The notes: generated from the letters alone by a model not told the origin. A stretch of 64,000 nucleotides of DNA from an uncultured Collinsella sp. (GCA_900545605.1 UQZL01000001.1:1-64000); one strand, 5' to 3'; counted from the stretch's first letter, positions 24,419 to 33,538 are shown. Program-made: numbers and translations.

Positions 24419-24571
24419 ATGAGCGTGGATTTTCGGACACACGAGCGTGGAAATTCGGACGCCCACCAAATGAGCGTGGATTTTCGGATGAAATCGGCTG
24501 CCAAAAGCCCAAAAACCGTCCAAATATCCACGCTCATTTTCTGACTGTCCAATAATCCACGCTCGTCCATC
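24419..24571. repeat. ATGAGCGTGGAT repeat cluster, family D copy 2
   Basis: Units of ATGAGCGTGGATTTTCGGA type occur three times on the + strand (from 24419, about 24445 and 24472) and twice on the minus strand (ending near 24539 and 24568). They form alternative hairpins. It shares the 12-base core with 13281-13377. Both family D copies flank large + or - strand genes without overlapping them. Confidence 0.75.
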
Positions 24572-24578
24572 ACTCACG

Positions 24579-24818
24579 TATCTCTCATCTCTCATTCGTC
24601 ACTAATACGAGAGATAGCAGAAAGACGAGAGATAAATATGAGAGATAACTGAGCAGCAGAGAGACAAGCAATCATGGAATTATCTCAATACTGATTGTTT
24701 TACCAGTAAAAACATGTTTATATGAAACAGATGGCAGACATCTTATCTTTCATCTCTCGCTCATCTCTAATATGAGAGATAACAGAAAGATGAGAGATAA
24801 TTACGAGAGATAACTGAG
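24579..24818 (+). promoter_or_regulatory. duplicated 75-base GAGAGATA element upstream of the AlbA_2 gene
   Basis: Two copies of the same 75-base block (24579-24653 and 24744-24818) align end to end without gaps and differ at about a fifth of positions. Each block contains a TCATCTCTC part, three direct GAGAGATA units and a final GATAACTGAG. The AT-rich spacer between them (24654-24743) holds no gene. With the family D cluster this accounts for the 545-base gap before the gene at 24876. The iteron-like layout suggests an operator array, probably for the downstream DNA-binding protein. Confidence 0.7.
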
Positions 24819-24875
24819 AGACGAAGGAAATCTATTCGCGGCATTCTTCGCAGAACCGAGCGAAAGGACGCGCAG

Positions 24876-26342
24876 ATGAACGAAAACGAGCTGGCCGGTC
24901 TGCTTGAGTCTTTAAGGCGTATGGGCTCGGATGATCTTAACGTCGAAGTGAAGGAGAGCGCCACGACGCTTTCCCGCGACGTGTGGGAAACGGTGAGCGC
25001 ATTCGCGAACACTGCCGGCGGAATCATCGTGCTCGGAGTGAGTGAGCGCGCAGGTTTTGTCCCGGTTGCAAACTTTGAGACCGAGAAAGTGCTCAACCAA
25101 TTCGTGGCGGGCATGGGCGATGCCGGCGGTCGCGGAAAGCTGGCCAATCCGCCCAAATACACCATTGAACGCGTGGGGCTCCAGGGCACCGTGGTTCTGG
25201 TCATCACGATTGAGGAGCTCGACCCGTCGAGCAAGCCTTGCTATGTCATAGAGCGGGGCGCTCAAGGCGGCAGCTACAAACGCATCGATGACAAAGATGT
25301 CCCACTCTCGTCGACCGAGGTTTTGGCACTGTCGTCATATGAACGGACGAGTCCTAGCGATCGCGATGCGGTGCCCGGCACGAGTGTGGGCGATCTCGAC
25401 GAGTCGCTGGTCGACCGCACGATAGAGCGTGCCTATTCGTTGACGCCTCGAGCGATGCGCGGTGCGGCGGACAAGAAGACAAAGATGGAGCGTCTGAATT
25501 TCCTCGACTTCCAGGGCAATGTTACCAAGGCCGGCCTCCTTGCCGCGGGCGTTTACCCTCAGCAGTTCTATCCCAAGCTCTTCATTGATGTGGCTGTCCA
25601 CGTGGGAGCTCAAAAGGGAGCTGCGGGGTCGCTGAGGTTCATGGACCGCACAATCTGTGAGGGAACGTTGGGCGAGATGATCTCGGATGCCGTCGCAGCC
25701 GTCGCCAAGAATTTGCGGCGAACCTCGACCGTCCAAGGCGTCTCGCGTGTCGACTCGCTTGAGATTCCCGAGGAGGTTCTGCGCGAGGCAATCGCTAACG
25801 CCGTAATCCATCGAGAATACGGGGATCGGTTCTGTGGACAATCGATTGCCGTCGACGTCTTTGACGATCGTGTCGAGGTGACGAATCCTGGCGGCCTTTA
25901 CGGGGGAAAGACTCGCGAGAACTTGTTTGACGGCAGCTCCCGATGCCGTAACGCGACGCTCGTGAAACTCATGTCGATTGTCCCGCTGCCGGATGGCGCA
26001 GGTTCGCCGGCTGAGGGCAATGGCTCGGGCATCCCGATGATGATCGATGCCATGCGCGCGCATGGTCTGGCCGAGCCCCTGTTCTGCCCGGGGTTCGATC
26101 GGTTCAAGGTCGTACTTTACCGTTCAAAGATCGAGCCGGTCGATCATGGCGGGGGCTTAATTGTGACGGCACTCAAACACTACGGCGAGCTGGGGACGCG
26201 TGAGCTGGCAGAACGTACGGGGCTTACAATTTCCCAGGTAAGGTCGCGCGTCAACGCGCTCATTGCTCAAGGCGAGCTTGAGCCCACGGCGCCGGCGACG
26301 AGCCGCAACCGCAAGTATCGACTGTCAGAGCGCGTGGAATAA
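24876..26342 (+). CDS. AlbA_2/Schlafen-type ATP-binding transcriptional regulator
   Basis: The 488-residue protein has an N-terminal AlbA_2 (Schlafen) domain (residues about 15-140) with EVKESATTLSRDVWETVSAFANTAGGIIVLGV. A central GHKL-like ATP-binding region of the HATPase_c_4 type follows (about 285-410; EEVLREAIANAVIHREYG, DDRVEVTNPGGLYGG and EGNGSGIPMMI). A C-terminal winged helix comes last (about 430-485; YGELGTRELAERTGLTISQV). This architecture (COG2865) is usually called a predicted transcriptional regulator; a proven function is lacking. The repeated GAGAGATA blocks upstream suggest it binds its own promoter. Confidence 0.85.
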   Translation: MNENELAGLLESLRRMGSDDLNVEVKESATTLSRDVWETVSAFANTAGGIIVLGVSERAGFVPVANFETEKVLNQFVAGMGDAGGRGKLANPPKYTIERVGLQGTVVLVITIEELDPSSKPCYVIERGAQGGSYKRIDDKDVPLSSTEVLALSSYERTSPSDRDAVPGTSVGDLDESLVDRTIERAYSLTPRAMRGAADKKTKMERLNFLDFQGNVTKAGLLAAGVYPQQFYPKLFIDVAVHVGAQKGAAGSLRFMDRTICEGTLGEMISDAVAAVAKNLRRTSTVQGVSRVDSLEIPEEVLREAIANAVIHREYGDRFCGQSIAVDVFDDRVEVTNPGGLYGGKTRENLFDGSSRCRNATLVKLMSIVPLPDGAGSPAEGNGSGIPMMIDAMRAHGLAEPLFCPGFDRFKVVLYRSKIEPVDHGGGLIVTALKHYGELGTRELAERTGLTISQVRSRVNALIAQGELEPTAPATSRNRKYRLSERVE

Positions 26343-26442
26343 ATGCGTTAGTGGACGAGGCGACCCAATAATCGACCCTCAATTGGCGCCCACTAAGGTA
26401 AAGCGGTTGTTACTCAGTCGACGGTGATGCTAAAGACTCGGC

Positions 26443-26934
26443 TTACGCCGGCATGGCCCCGAACCCGTCTATCAAGAACAGCCTAAGAACCAGCTTGATG
26501 ACATTTCCCGGTTTGACTTCTGCCGTGCCAAAGACGCTGCGCTCGGCGAGCTCGCTGCAGTATGCATAGATGTCGCGGATAAGGTCCGCGCCCGAGAGCG
26601 TAAACATGTAGCCTGCGTCCGAAAGCGCATTGGGCGCGGCGGGCAACTTGGCCATGTGGCAGAACGTTTGCAGGTCGGGCTCCATAACATTCTGGTAGTC
26701 GAGGTGGCCGCTGGCATCCTGTGCGGCAAGCTCCAATTGGCGCACAAAATCTAGCGCCGCCGCTAACACAAAGCTCGGCGTAGGCGCATTGACGTCCTGA
26801 GTGGTCGCCACAAGCCTGCCCGCCGCCTGCGTGACAAGCCAAGCGACCTCGCGCTGGCAACGCACGGCCTTGCGCGTAACCGGCTTGATGGACGAAGAAG
26901 AAACGCTCCCCTTAGGCGGATTCGAAGCAGCCAC
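26443..26934 (-). CDS. conserved-looking hypothetical protein
   Basis: The 163-residue soluble protein belongs to no family I recognise. The first 20 residues are rich in Ser, Pro and Lys. The rest is predicted mainly helical with AAALDFVRQLELAAQDASGH and a C-terminal hydrophobic stretch KLVLRLFLIDGFG. There is no signal peptide. Translation starts at GTG 26934 with GGGAGGG five bases upstream, which supports expression. It converges with the AlbA_2 gene and is divergent from the HNH gene. Confidence 0.65.
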   Translation of the reverse strand: MAASNPPKGSVSSSSIKPVTRKAVRCQREVAWLVTQAAGRLVATTQDVNAPTPSFVLAAALDFVRQLELAAQDASGHLDYQNVMEPDLQTFCHMAKLPAAPNALSDAGYMFTLSGADLIRDIYAYCSELAERSVFGTAEVKPGNVIKLVLRLFLIDGFGAMPA

Positions 26935-27149
26935 AAGACCCTCCCATGAACAATCCGGCCCAACAAGCTCGGATGAAACACGTGCTACATCAGTATACAG
27001 GGGAGTGGGGTAGCGGGGTACAAGCGCGCCAACGGCAAACCGAGAGCATCAACGACGTGCCGATCGCGGAATGAGGTCTCGTAATAATTGACTCTCGGCC
27101 ATATTATTGAGGGGCATGACTCGCGTTCGTATGGTTGTAGGTGCTGGCG

Positions 27150-28232
27150 ATGAACGACATTGATCTTGCTGTTCCGTTGATGGATAGACCAAGCTATGAC
27201 CGTGCCTGCAGTCTCGTGCCTTCCGAATACGTTGAGGCATGGGAGTGGTTTCTGGGTGAGGAACAGCGCGGCGGCGTTTGGACCAGCCTTCCGCACCACA
27301 CCAAGGAAGATAGCCCTCAGTATCAGTATCGTTTGAGAATTGGCTCGGACTTCTTTCCCGTAACGCGGGATTCAGGGATCTTCTGGCCGGGCCAGGATCG
27401 GGTGAAGCAAGATCCCAATAAGATCTTTGCGCTTTCGGTCCATAACTCTAAAAAGAGCTTCTACACCGATGTGCCTCCGCTCTATTTGGACGATGGTACG
27501 TGGGTCATTAAGTACTCGGTTCAAGCGCCGGGTACCGTTGGTTTTCGAGACCAGAATTACAACCGTAAAATGCTCAACTGCATGGAATGTGGCGTTCCAG
27601 TCGGAGTCATATTTGCAACCGAGGTGGGCTACAAGGTGCTCGGCCTTGCGTTTGTTGAGCGGTTCGAGCCCGAAAACGGATGGTTTGTTCTGCACGGTCC
27701 TGTTCATAAAGGCGGACCGGACCCTCGTTTTGCACCCGACATGAGTTATCTGAAGCACATGCCCGTCGATATTGAGTTTACCGGACAGGGTACGACCGAC
27801 GACGAAAAGGTCCGCTATGCGTTAAGGCGCGAGCGATTGGGGCAGCAATGGTTCCGCAAACAGCTCGTTGCCGCCTATGATGGCCGTTGCGCGGTGTCGG
27901 ACTGCGGCGTCAGCGAAGCTCTGGAGGCTGCACATATCGAGAATTACTCGGGACCCAAATCGCAGGTTGCCAGCAACGGCATTCTGCTTCGGCGCGATCT
28001 TCATTCCCAATTTGATGCTCACCTGATTTCGTTTGAGCCTGTTTGCGGCGAATATCGGCTGTGCGGATCGTACCTGCTGGATAAGACCGACTACGTTTCC
28101 TTTGCGGGTGCGACGCTAAGGCAGCCGAATGAGCGTCAGTGGCGACCCAATACGGTGTTTCTTGAGGCCCATCGCATTGAGTTCGATCGCTCGGAAAAGA
28201 AGCGTGAAAAGGCGGGGCTTCTGCCGTATTAG
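27150..28232 (+). CDS. HNH endonuclease-domain protein
   Basis: The 360-residue protein has a C-terminal HNH nuclease domain (about residues 240-300). It includes YDGRCAVSDCGVSEALEAAHIENYSG (split over residues 247-272), then SNGILLRRDLHSQFDAHLIS with the N and H residues. The CxxxxC pair may bind structural zinc. The N-terminal 230 residues match no domain I can name with confidence; such N-terminal regions in HNH proteins can read modified DNA. No methyltransferase lies nearby, so a modification-dependent or orphan nuclease is possible. ATG 27150 is preferred to GTG 27141, but both are weakly preceded by AGGTG. Confidence 0.75.
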   Translation: MNDIDLAVPLMDRPSYDRACSLVPSEYVEAWEWFLGEEQRGGVWTSLPHHTKEDSPQYQYRLRIGSDFFPVTRDSGIFWPGQDRVKQDPNKIFALSVHNSKKSFYTDVPPLYLDDGTWVIKYSVQAPGTVGFRDQNYNRKMLNCMECGVPVGVIFATEVGYKVLGLAFVERFEPENGWFVLHGPVHKGGPDPRFAPDMSYLKHMPVDIEFTGQGTTDDEKVRYALRRERLGQQWFRKQLVAAYDGRCAVSDCGVSEALEAAHIENYSGPKSQVASNGILLRRDLHSQFDAHLISFEPVCGEYRLCGSYLLDKTDYVSFAGATLRQPNERQWRPNTVFLEAHRIEFDRSEKKREKAGLLPY

Positions 28233-28354
28233 CGTATTTTGCTTTGGCATTCTTTGACAATCGTGTTGTTTGATCGGATCGCGTGGCGATGCAATATCGC
28301 GCCCACCCGCCGGTGCATGCTCTTCCTGATTTGTATAGCGAGAGGGGAGCGTGT

Positions 28355-28639
28355 ATGAGCTGGCGAGGCGATATTGCGATGGGGAAGTACGGAAAACTGC
28401 CGTGTGCCCTTATAGACAACAATATGTTTCCGAGCGTAGAGGTTGATTGCGGGTCGTTTGTCGTCACCTGCCCTTGCTGCGGCTCGCAAATACCGTGTCT
28501 CGACATTCGGTTCATCGATGCGCGCGACAGACTCAGCGACGAAGTGAGAAAACGGACAGGCGTTCATATGCCGGTGTATCCGGAGAAATGCCCTGTTTGT
28601 GGCCTCGATATCGTGTACGACGCCGGCGACGAGGGATAG
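28355..28639 (+). CDS. small zinc-ribbon hypothetical protein
   Basis: This 94-residue protein has two cysteine clusters, CPCCGSQIPC near residue 38 and CPVCGLD near residue 82, each with a CxxC knuckle, so a zinc ribbon is likely. The middle is charged and no catalytic motif is seen. GAGGGGAGC precedes ATG 28355. It lies 122 bases after the HNH gene on the same strand and may be coexpressed. Confidence 0.65.
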   Translation: MSWRGDIAMGKYGKLPCALIDNNMFPSVEVDCGSFVVTCPCCGSQIPCLDIRFIDARDRLSDEVRKRTGVHMPVYPEKCPVCGLDIVYDAGDEG

Positions 28640-28677
28640 GTGATGCGGAGGAGTTGGCTGTGAAGGCTTCTCCGTCC

Positions 28678-29364
28678 CTACAAATAAACCCCCTCACCGA
28701 GTTGCCTGTGGAACTCGGCGTGATGGTCGCGTGCCCAGGTAAAGAGTGCCTGGTCAAAATTGGTGCGCGCGGCTGGGATGCCAAAGACGCCGGCAACTTC
28801 GACGCGCACAAACTCCAGTGCCGGCAGCTTGTTGATGGCAGTGAGGGCAAACGGGGACGAGGGCTCCTCGAACAGATAGCGGCTGCCTTGCAGCGCGTCG
28901 CAACTGGTGCACGTGTTGCCGAGCGACGGGGCTTTGGAGGCTCGCGCGCCTACGGGCTTGTAGCCGCAGCGCTTATGAAGGTAGTCGCGGATCTCGCCCG
29001 GCACGCAGCCAAGAGCGGGCACGATGGCGAGTGCGTTAGCGTTGGCCGTGTTGATGGCAATGTGCCCGGCTTCGTTGGACGCGTGCGCGATGGCGATGCT
29101 CTCGTCGTTGTCGGCTCGATAGGGAATGCCGAAGGCCGCGACCGAGGTCTCTTTGTGACACTTCCAGCACTCGCGCTTGCCCAGTACTAGATATATATAC
29201 GGCGCTGAGGGGTCGGATCGGTCAACACCGGGCAGCCACTCGGCAAAGGGCTCGGGGTTGACGCCGCTGGGTACATACCAGATCTTCTTGGTCCGGTCCC
29301 ATTTGGCGCCCAGCGCCTCGGCTTCTTCTTTGTGCGAAAAGGGGACATCGAGCTCGGTGCGCAT
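28678..29364 (-). CDS. DUF5710-domain protein
   Basis: The 228-residue protein begins with a DUF5710 module (residues 1-40; LDVPFSHKEEAEALGAKWD then KIWYVPSG). This short domain is often found in DNA-handling proteins of mobile regions, such as primases and Toprim proteins. The rest has several scattered cysteines (CWKCHK near 72; CTSCDAL near 150) that may bind zinc, and no recognised catalytic motif. ATG 29364 has AAGGAG five bases upstream; a longer frame to 29745 would run through the tRNA-Val gene and is rejected. Confidence 0.7.
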   Translation of the reverse strand: MRTELDVPFSHKEEAEALGAKWDRTKKIWYVPSGVNPEPFAEWLPGVDRSDPSAPYIYLVLGKRECWKCHKETSVAAFGIPYRADNDESIAIAHASNEAGHIAINTANANALAIVPALGCVPGEIRDYLHKRCGYKPVGARASKAPSLGNTCTSCDALQGSRYLFEEPSSPFALTAINKLPALEFVRVEVAGVFGIPAARTNFDQALFTWARDHHAEFHRQLGEGVYL

Positions 29365-29560
29365 GGCGGCTCCTTGGTGCTGCAGGTGCAAGTGGCTCAA
29401 GGATACCGCAGGGCGCAGACATCGCGGCGTTTTGTCGAGAAGTTGCGGCTCGGATGGGTTCGAGACGCGTTGGTCTCGGCCTCGGTGGCTATTGACGCGG
29501 TTTTGTGCATGGGCAGGGTGGTTGCTTGGGCGGTTGGAGCTGCCAGCGGATTTGGCGACA

Positions 29561-29598
29561 TAAAACAAAACAGCCCAGAGGACATAGCCTCTGAGCTG
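29561..29598 (-). terminator. terminator of tRNA-Val
   Basis: Arms 29571-29581 and 29588-29598 form an 11-bp stem with one mismatch. It is followed on the minus strand by TTTTGTTTTA, nine bases after the tRNA 3' end. Confidence 0.8.
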
Positions 29599-29606
29599 CG
29601 AACATT

Positions 29607-29681
29607 TGGTGGGCGTTAGAAGATTTGAACTTCTGACCTCTTCCGTGTCAGGGAAGCGCTCTCCCCCTGAGCTAAACGCCC
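29607..29681 (-). tRNA. tRNA-Val (anticodon GAC), CCA encoded
   Basis: The full cloverleaf can be drawn. The acceptor stem is GGGCGTT/AACGCCC, the D stem GCTC/GAGC, the anticodon stem CTTCC/GGAAG with loop CTGACAC giving anticodon GAC, and the T arm AGAAG-TTCAAAT-CTTCT. The 3' end is ACCA, so CCA is encoded. The gene reads GUC/GUU codons. Confidence 0.96.
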
Positions 29682-29970
29682 GATCAAGGGTGCGCAAGCG
29701 CGCAAGGGATAATATAACGGAGCCTGAACTCGGTGGCAAGAACATTTTTAAAAATCGCTTACATTGTGGAATTCGGGGGCTTTGTCATATCCATTTCAAA
29801 AGAGCCTGCTGCCGCGATTTGGCTGTTGCATAATGCAAGCCCATTGTGGTATCGAGCTATGGAAAGACGTCTGCGGAATTGTCCTACCGATAAACGGACA
29901 AGCCTCCAGCTGGTGCCTTTGCCGTGGTAAGGTAAGCCGAATTGCTTCCAGACTGTTTCGGGGGAGTGGA

Positions 29971-30993
29971 ATGAGCAAAGAGTGTGTCGAGCAGGTCGAA
30001 GGCGCAGGGGCTTCGGTGCCGATGACCGATATATCGAACATTGATGTGCCCGAGGGCACTGACGAGCTCAGCCGCAGTACCCGCCGTGCATGGCGCGACC
30101 GCCTGAACAGTGCGTCGACGCGCAAGATGATTACGGGCGTTCTGGCCACGCTGGTGGGTGGTTCGTTTTGGGGTTTTTCGGGTACCAGCGCGAGCTTCCT
30201 GTTCGATACCTATCACGTTGATACCCTGTGGCTTATGAGTGTGCGCCAGATTCTCGCCGGTCTGCTCTTTATGGCCGTGGTGGTCACGCGCGATCGCGAG
30301 CGTCTGGTTAAACTCTGGACCACGCCCGCCGACCGCAGACAACTGCTGCTTTTTACCGCTTTTGGCCTGCTGTTCAACCAGTTCTGCTATCTTTCGGCCG
30401 TGCGCCTGACCAATGCCGGAACCGCGACGGTGCTTCAGTGCCTGCAGCTGGTCATCATTATGGGATACACCTGCGTTATCGACCGCCGCAGGCCGCGCAC
30501 GCGCGAGGTTATCGGCATTGGCTTGGCTCTGGGCGGTACGTTTTTGATCGCCACCGGCGGTGACCCCACCAGCCTGAGCATCTCGCCGCTCGGCCTGGTC
30601 GCGGGCCTTATGTGTGCGGTCAGCGCCACCTGCATGGCGGTGATCCCCGCCAAGATCCTGCCCGAATATGGCAGCCCCATCGTCACGGGTTCGGCTATGC
30701 TCACGGCGGGCATCGTTTCGTGTGCTTTCGTTCGCCCTTGGGCGCATATGCCGGCGCTCGATGTTGCCGGTATCGAGGCGCTCGCGGTGTTCGTGGTCAT
30801 CGGTTCGTTTTTTGCCTACATGCTCTATATGCAGGGCGTTAAGGACATTGGCTCGGTCCGCGCAAGCCTCATCGGAACCGTGGAGCCGGTCTCGGCGACC
30901 ATCACGAGTGCCGTTATGCTGGGCACGGTGTTTTTGCCGACCGACCTTATCGGCTTTGCCATGATCATCGTGATGATGTTCCTTACGGTTTAG
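29971..30993 (+). CDS. EamA/DMT-family transporter
   Basis: This 340-residue membrane protein has a 45-residue hydrophilic N-terminus and then two EamA repeats of about five helices each (residues about 50-185 and 200-335). Family features include GGSFWGFSGTSASFLF in the first repeat and GSFFAYMLYMQGVKDIGSVRASL in the second. It resembles the transporter at 5100 in architecture. The substrate is unknown. ATG 29971 follows GGGGGAG by four to five bases. The 289 bases between tRNA-Val and this gene hold only AT-rich probable promoter sequence. Confidence 0.85.
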   Translation: MSKECVEQVEGAGASVPMTDISNIDVPEGTDELSRSTRRAWRDRLNSASTRKMITGVLATLVGGSFWGFSGTSASFLFDTYHVDTLWLMSVRQILAGLLFMAVVVTRDRERLVKLWTTPADRRQLLLFTAFGLLFNQFCYLSAVRLTNAGTATVLQCLQLVIIMGYTCVIDRRRPRTREVIGIGLALGGTFLIATGGDPTSLSISPLGLVAGLMCAVSATCMAVIPAKILPEYGSPIVTGSAMLTAGIVSCAFVRPWAHMPALDVAGIEALAVFVVIGSFFAYMLYMQGVKDIGSVRASLIGTVEPVSATITSAVMLGTVFLPTDLIGFAMIIVMMFLTV

Positions 30994-31142
30994 CTAGCGC
31001 CGCCGCCAAGACAGAAAAGGTGTTGTGCCGCATTTTCGCCAATTGATGTCCGTGTCTGGAGTTTAGCTGTCGATGCTCAAAATGCCATAAACTAGCAACG
31101 TTATGGACTTTTTCATTGCGACTCAATTGCGAGGATTTCTTT

Positions 31143-33455
31143 ATGGCTGGTAATCACTTTAAGGGCAGCGATAGCGGCCGCCCTGCAGTTCCGCCGCGTC
31201 CGAACGGGGCTGGTAAGGCCGGCACGCCGGGCGGCGCTGGACAGGGCGGTTCCGGTAAGCGCGTGTCCCCGGGCGAGACGGCGATGTTTACCGCTCTGTA
31301 CGAGCAGTCTCAAAAGGCAAAAAAGACCGGCCGTGCAAGAGGGAATGTCTTTGCGGGCGGTGCAACCTCCGCGTCGCAGCCGAGCGGGGCTCCTTCGGTG
31401 CCTGCGAACAACGCAGGTGCTGCCAACGCCGCGAATGCTGCCGGCAACGTTAATGCCGGCAAGGCCGCCAACAATACTCCCTTTGCTGGTGGCGCGGGGC
31501 TTACGGGTAACCTTGGCACGATTTACACCGGCGCCTCCGAGACTGGCACGTTCGCCCGCCTGGATGATAGCGGTGCCGAGTTTGCGGGCTCGGGTTCCAA
31601 GGAAGATTATTACGATTTTGGCTTGAACTACGGTAGCGACGCTTCGTCGAGTTCGACCTCTGACGGTCTGGTCCGTCATCGCCATCGCAAGGGCGAGCGC
31701 AAAAAGCGTCACACCGGCGCCATTATTGCCGCTGTGGTCGCGGTGCTTCTCGTTGCGCTTGGCGCAAGCGGCTTGATGCTGCTTAACTCGGCAAAGACCG
31801 TAAAGAGTGAAGCGAAGGAGGCTGTCGAGATCGTCGGTGGCCTTAAGGACAAGGTCACGTCGGGCGATTTTTCGACGCTGCCTGACGACGCGAAGAAGAT
31901 CGATGAGCTCTGCGACAGCATGAAGGCGGAGACCTCGAGCCCGCTGTGGACGGCGGCTTCGTTTATCCCGGTGTATGGCAGCGATATCAATGCGGCCCGC
32001 ACCATGATTGACGCCCTGTCCGATGTCTCGAGCAATGCGCTGGTTCCCATGGCCGAAAACCTCTCGCAGGCTACGCCCGGCAAGCTGTTCCAGGACGGCA
32101 TGATTAACGTGTCCGCGCTGCAGGCGGTCGCCGATTCGCTTTCCAGCAGCTCGAAGGTGTTCAAGAGCGCCAACGAGAAGGTCCAGGGCATTGGCGATAC
32201 TCATATTTCCCAGGTGACCGAGCTGGTCGATAAGGCCAAGGACGGCTTTGCCACCCTCAACGGCGCGGTTGACGCGGCGGAGAAGGTCGCCCCCGTCCTT
32301 CCCCAGATGCTCGGCGCCAACGGCCAGACGCGCAACTACCTTGTGTACGCCATGAACAACGTCGAGATTCGTGCTTGCGGCGGCTTTGGCGGTTCGCAGG
32401 GCCTGATTTCGGTCACTGACGGCCAGATGTTGATTGGCGAGTTTGTTCCCCGCATTGGACTCAGTGAGGATGAGGCAGTCGAGAGCGTCGACGAAGAGGA
32501 TGAGGCGCTGTTCGGCAACCACAGTAACCTGTACAACTCGGGCAATACCTATTCGCCTGATTGGCCCCGCAACTCGCAGCGTGTCGCCGCGCTGTGGAAG
32601 TCCCAGTATGGACAGGACGTTGATGGCGTCATCGGTATCGACCCGGTGTTCCTGCAGTATCTGCTGGGCCTGGTCGGTAATGTCTCGCTGCCCGACGGAA
32701 CGGTTGTCGACGGCACCAACGCCGCAAAGGTCCTCATGCACGATGTGTACTGGAACTATCCGGTCGAGGAGTCGGACGGCATCTTTGCATCCGTCGCCAG
32801 CGCTGCCTTCGACAAGATCCTTGGCGGTATCGGCGATGTCGATGTTACGAAGCTTGTCAGTGCCGTTGAGCGCGGTGCCGAAGAGGGCCGCCTGATTGCT
32901 TGGATGAGAAACGATGATGAGCAGAATGCCATCAAAGAGACGGGCATTGACGCTTCGCTGCCCGATCCGGATGACCCGAGTGCCGATCCTGTTGCCGGCG
33001 TTTACTTTAACAACCTGAGCTTCTCCAAGCTCGACTGGTACCTGAACGCCGATACGCAGATTGGCCAGGGCATCAAGAACGGTGACGGCACGTGCTCCTA
33101 TCGCATCACCGTTACCCTGACGAACATCATGACGCAGGAGGAGGCTGGCAAGCTGCCCGACTACGTTGCGGCGAGCGCACCCGATGCCGCGCGTGACGAC
33201 GAACGCCTGAATGTCTCACTGTTTGCCCCGACGGGTGGCAACATCAATGACCTTACGGTTGAGGGTACCCAGTTTGGTCTTGGTGCCGCTACGTGGCATG
33301 GAATCCCCTTCTATTCGGGCACCGTTGACCTGCATGCTGGCGAGACGACGACGATCACGTATACGCTGACCACGTCGGCCGAGGCGGGGGACAAGCCGCT
33401 TACGCTGCGTCAGACCCCTACATGCAAGGCGGCTCGCGACAGCGCGTCGGCGTAG
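31143..33455 (+). CDS. DUF4012-domain membrane-anchored protein
   Basis: The 770-residue protein has an Ala/Gly/Asn/Pro-rich, probably disordered cytoplasmic N-terminus (1-185) and a basic patch RHRHRKGERKKRH. One transmembrane helix follows (about 198-220; IIAAVVAVLLVALGASGLML), then a large extracellular DUF4012 region to the end. Diagnostic stretches are YLVYAMNNVEIRACGGFGGS and DVDGVIGIDPVFLQYLLGLVG. DUF4012 proteins occur in actinobacterial and firmicute envelopes next to cell-wall or polysaccharide genes; their activity is unknown. glmM, for UDP-GlcNAc synthesis, lies directly downstream, consistent with an envelope role. ATG 31143 is used, with GAGG eight bases upstream. Confidence 0.85.
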   Translation: MAGNHFKGSDSGRPAVPPRPNGAGKAGTPGGAGQGGSGKRVSPGETAMFTALYEQSQKAKKTGRARGNVFAGGATSASQPSGAPSVPANNAGAANAANAAGNVNAGKAANNTPFAGGAGLTGNLGTIYTGASETGTFARLDDSGAEFAGSGSKEDYYDFGLNYGSDASSSSTSDGLVRHRHRKGERKKRHTGAIIAAVVAVLLVALGASGLMLLNSAKTVKSEAKEAVEIVGGLKDKVTSGDFSTLPDDAKKIDELCDSMKAETSSPLWTAASFIPVYGSDINAARTMIDALSDVSSNALVPMAENLSQATPGKLFQDGMINVSALQAVADSLSSSSKVFKSANEKVQGIGDTHISQVTELVDKAKDGFATLNGAVDAAEKVAPVLPQMLGANGQTRNYLVYAMNNVEIRACGGFGGSQGLISVTDGQMLIGEFVPRIGLSEDEAVESVDEEDEALFGNHSNLYNSGNTYSPDWPRNSQRVAALWKSQYGQDVDGVIGIDPVFLQYLLGLVGNVSLPDGTVVDGTNAAKVLMHDVYWNYPVEESDGIFASVASAAFDKILGGIGDVDVTKLVSAVERGAEEGRLIAWMRNDDEQNAIKETGIDASLPDPDDPSADPVAGVYFNNLSFSKLDWYLNADTQIGQGIKNGDGTCSYRITVTLTNIMTQEEAGKLPDYVAASAPDAARDDERLNVSLFAPTGGNINDLTVEGTQFGLGAATWHGIPFYSGTVDLHAGETTTITYTLTTSAEAGDKPLTLRQTPTCKAARDSASA

Positions 33456-33492
33456 GGTTTTTCTGGTAGCGCAGATAATCGAGTACCATTTT

Positions 33493-33527
33493 GGGGCGGA
33501 CAGGCAATCTGTCCGCCCCTATTTTGT
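33493..33527 (+). terminator. terminator between the DUF4012 gene and glmM
   Basis: A perfect 11-bp stem GGGGCGGACAG / CTGTCCGCCCC (33493-33503 with 33509-33519) with a five-base loop is followed by TATTTTGT. It ends just before the glmM ribosome-binding site, so some read-through is likely if glmM lacks its own promoter. Confidence 0.8.
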
Positions 33528-33538
33528 AAGGAGAGCGC

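Noticed and set aside
24331..24573. N-terminal extension of the M16 peptidase
   Set aside because: The extra 81 codons run through the family D repeat and lack a ribosome-binding site; ATG 24330 has one.
24579..24818. A CRISPR-like array of GAGAGATA repeats
   Set aside because: The units are too short, unevenly spaced and part of a duplicated 75-base block; no cas genes are near.
29607..29681. An integration site at tRNA-Val
   Set aside because: No integrase gene and no direct repeat of the tRNA 3' end was noticed nearby, although the neighbouring genes look accessory.
29365..29745. N-terminal extension of the DUF5710 protein
   Set aside because: It would read through the tRNA-Val gene; ATG 29364 has a good ribosome-binding site.
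31113..32741. A 542-codon minus-strand frame opposite the DUF4012 gene
   Set aside because: No domain or ribosome-binding site; the + strand protein has a clear layout.
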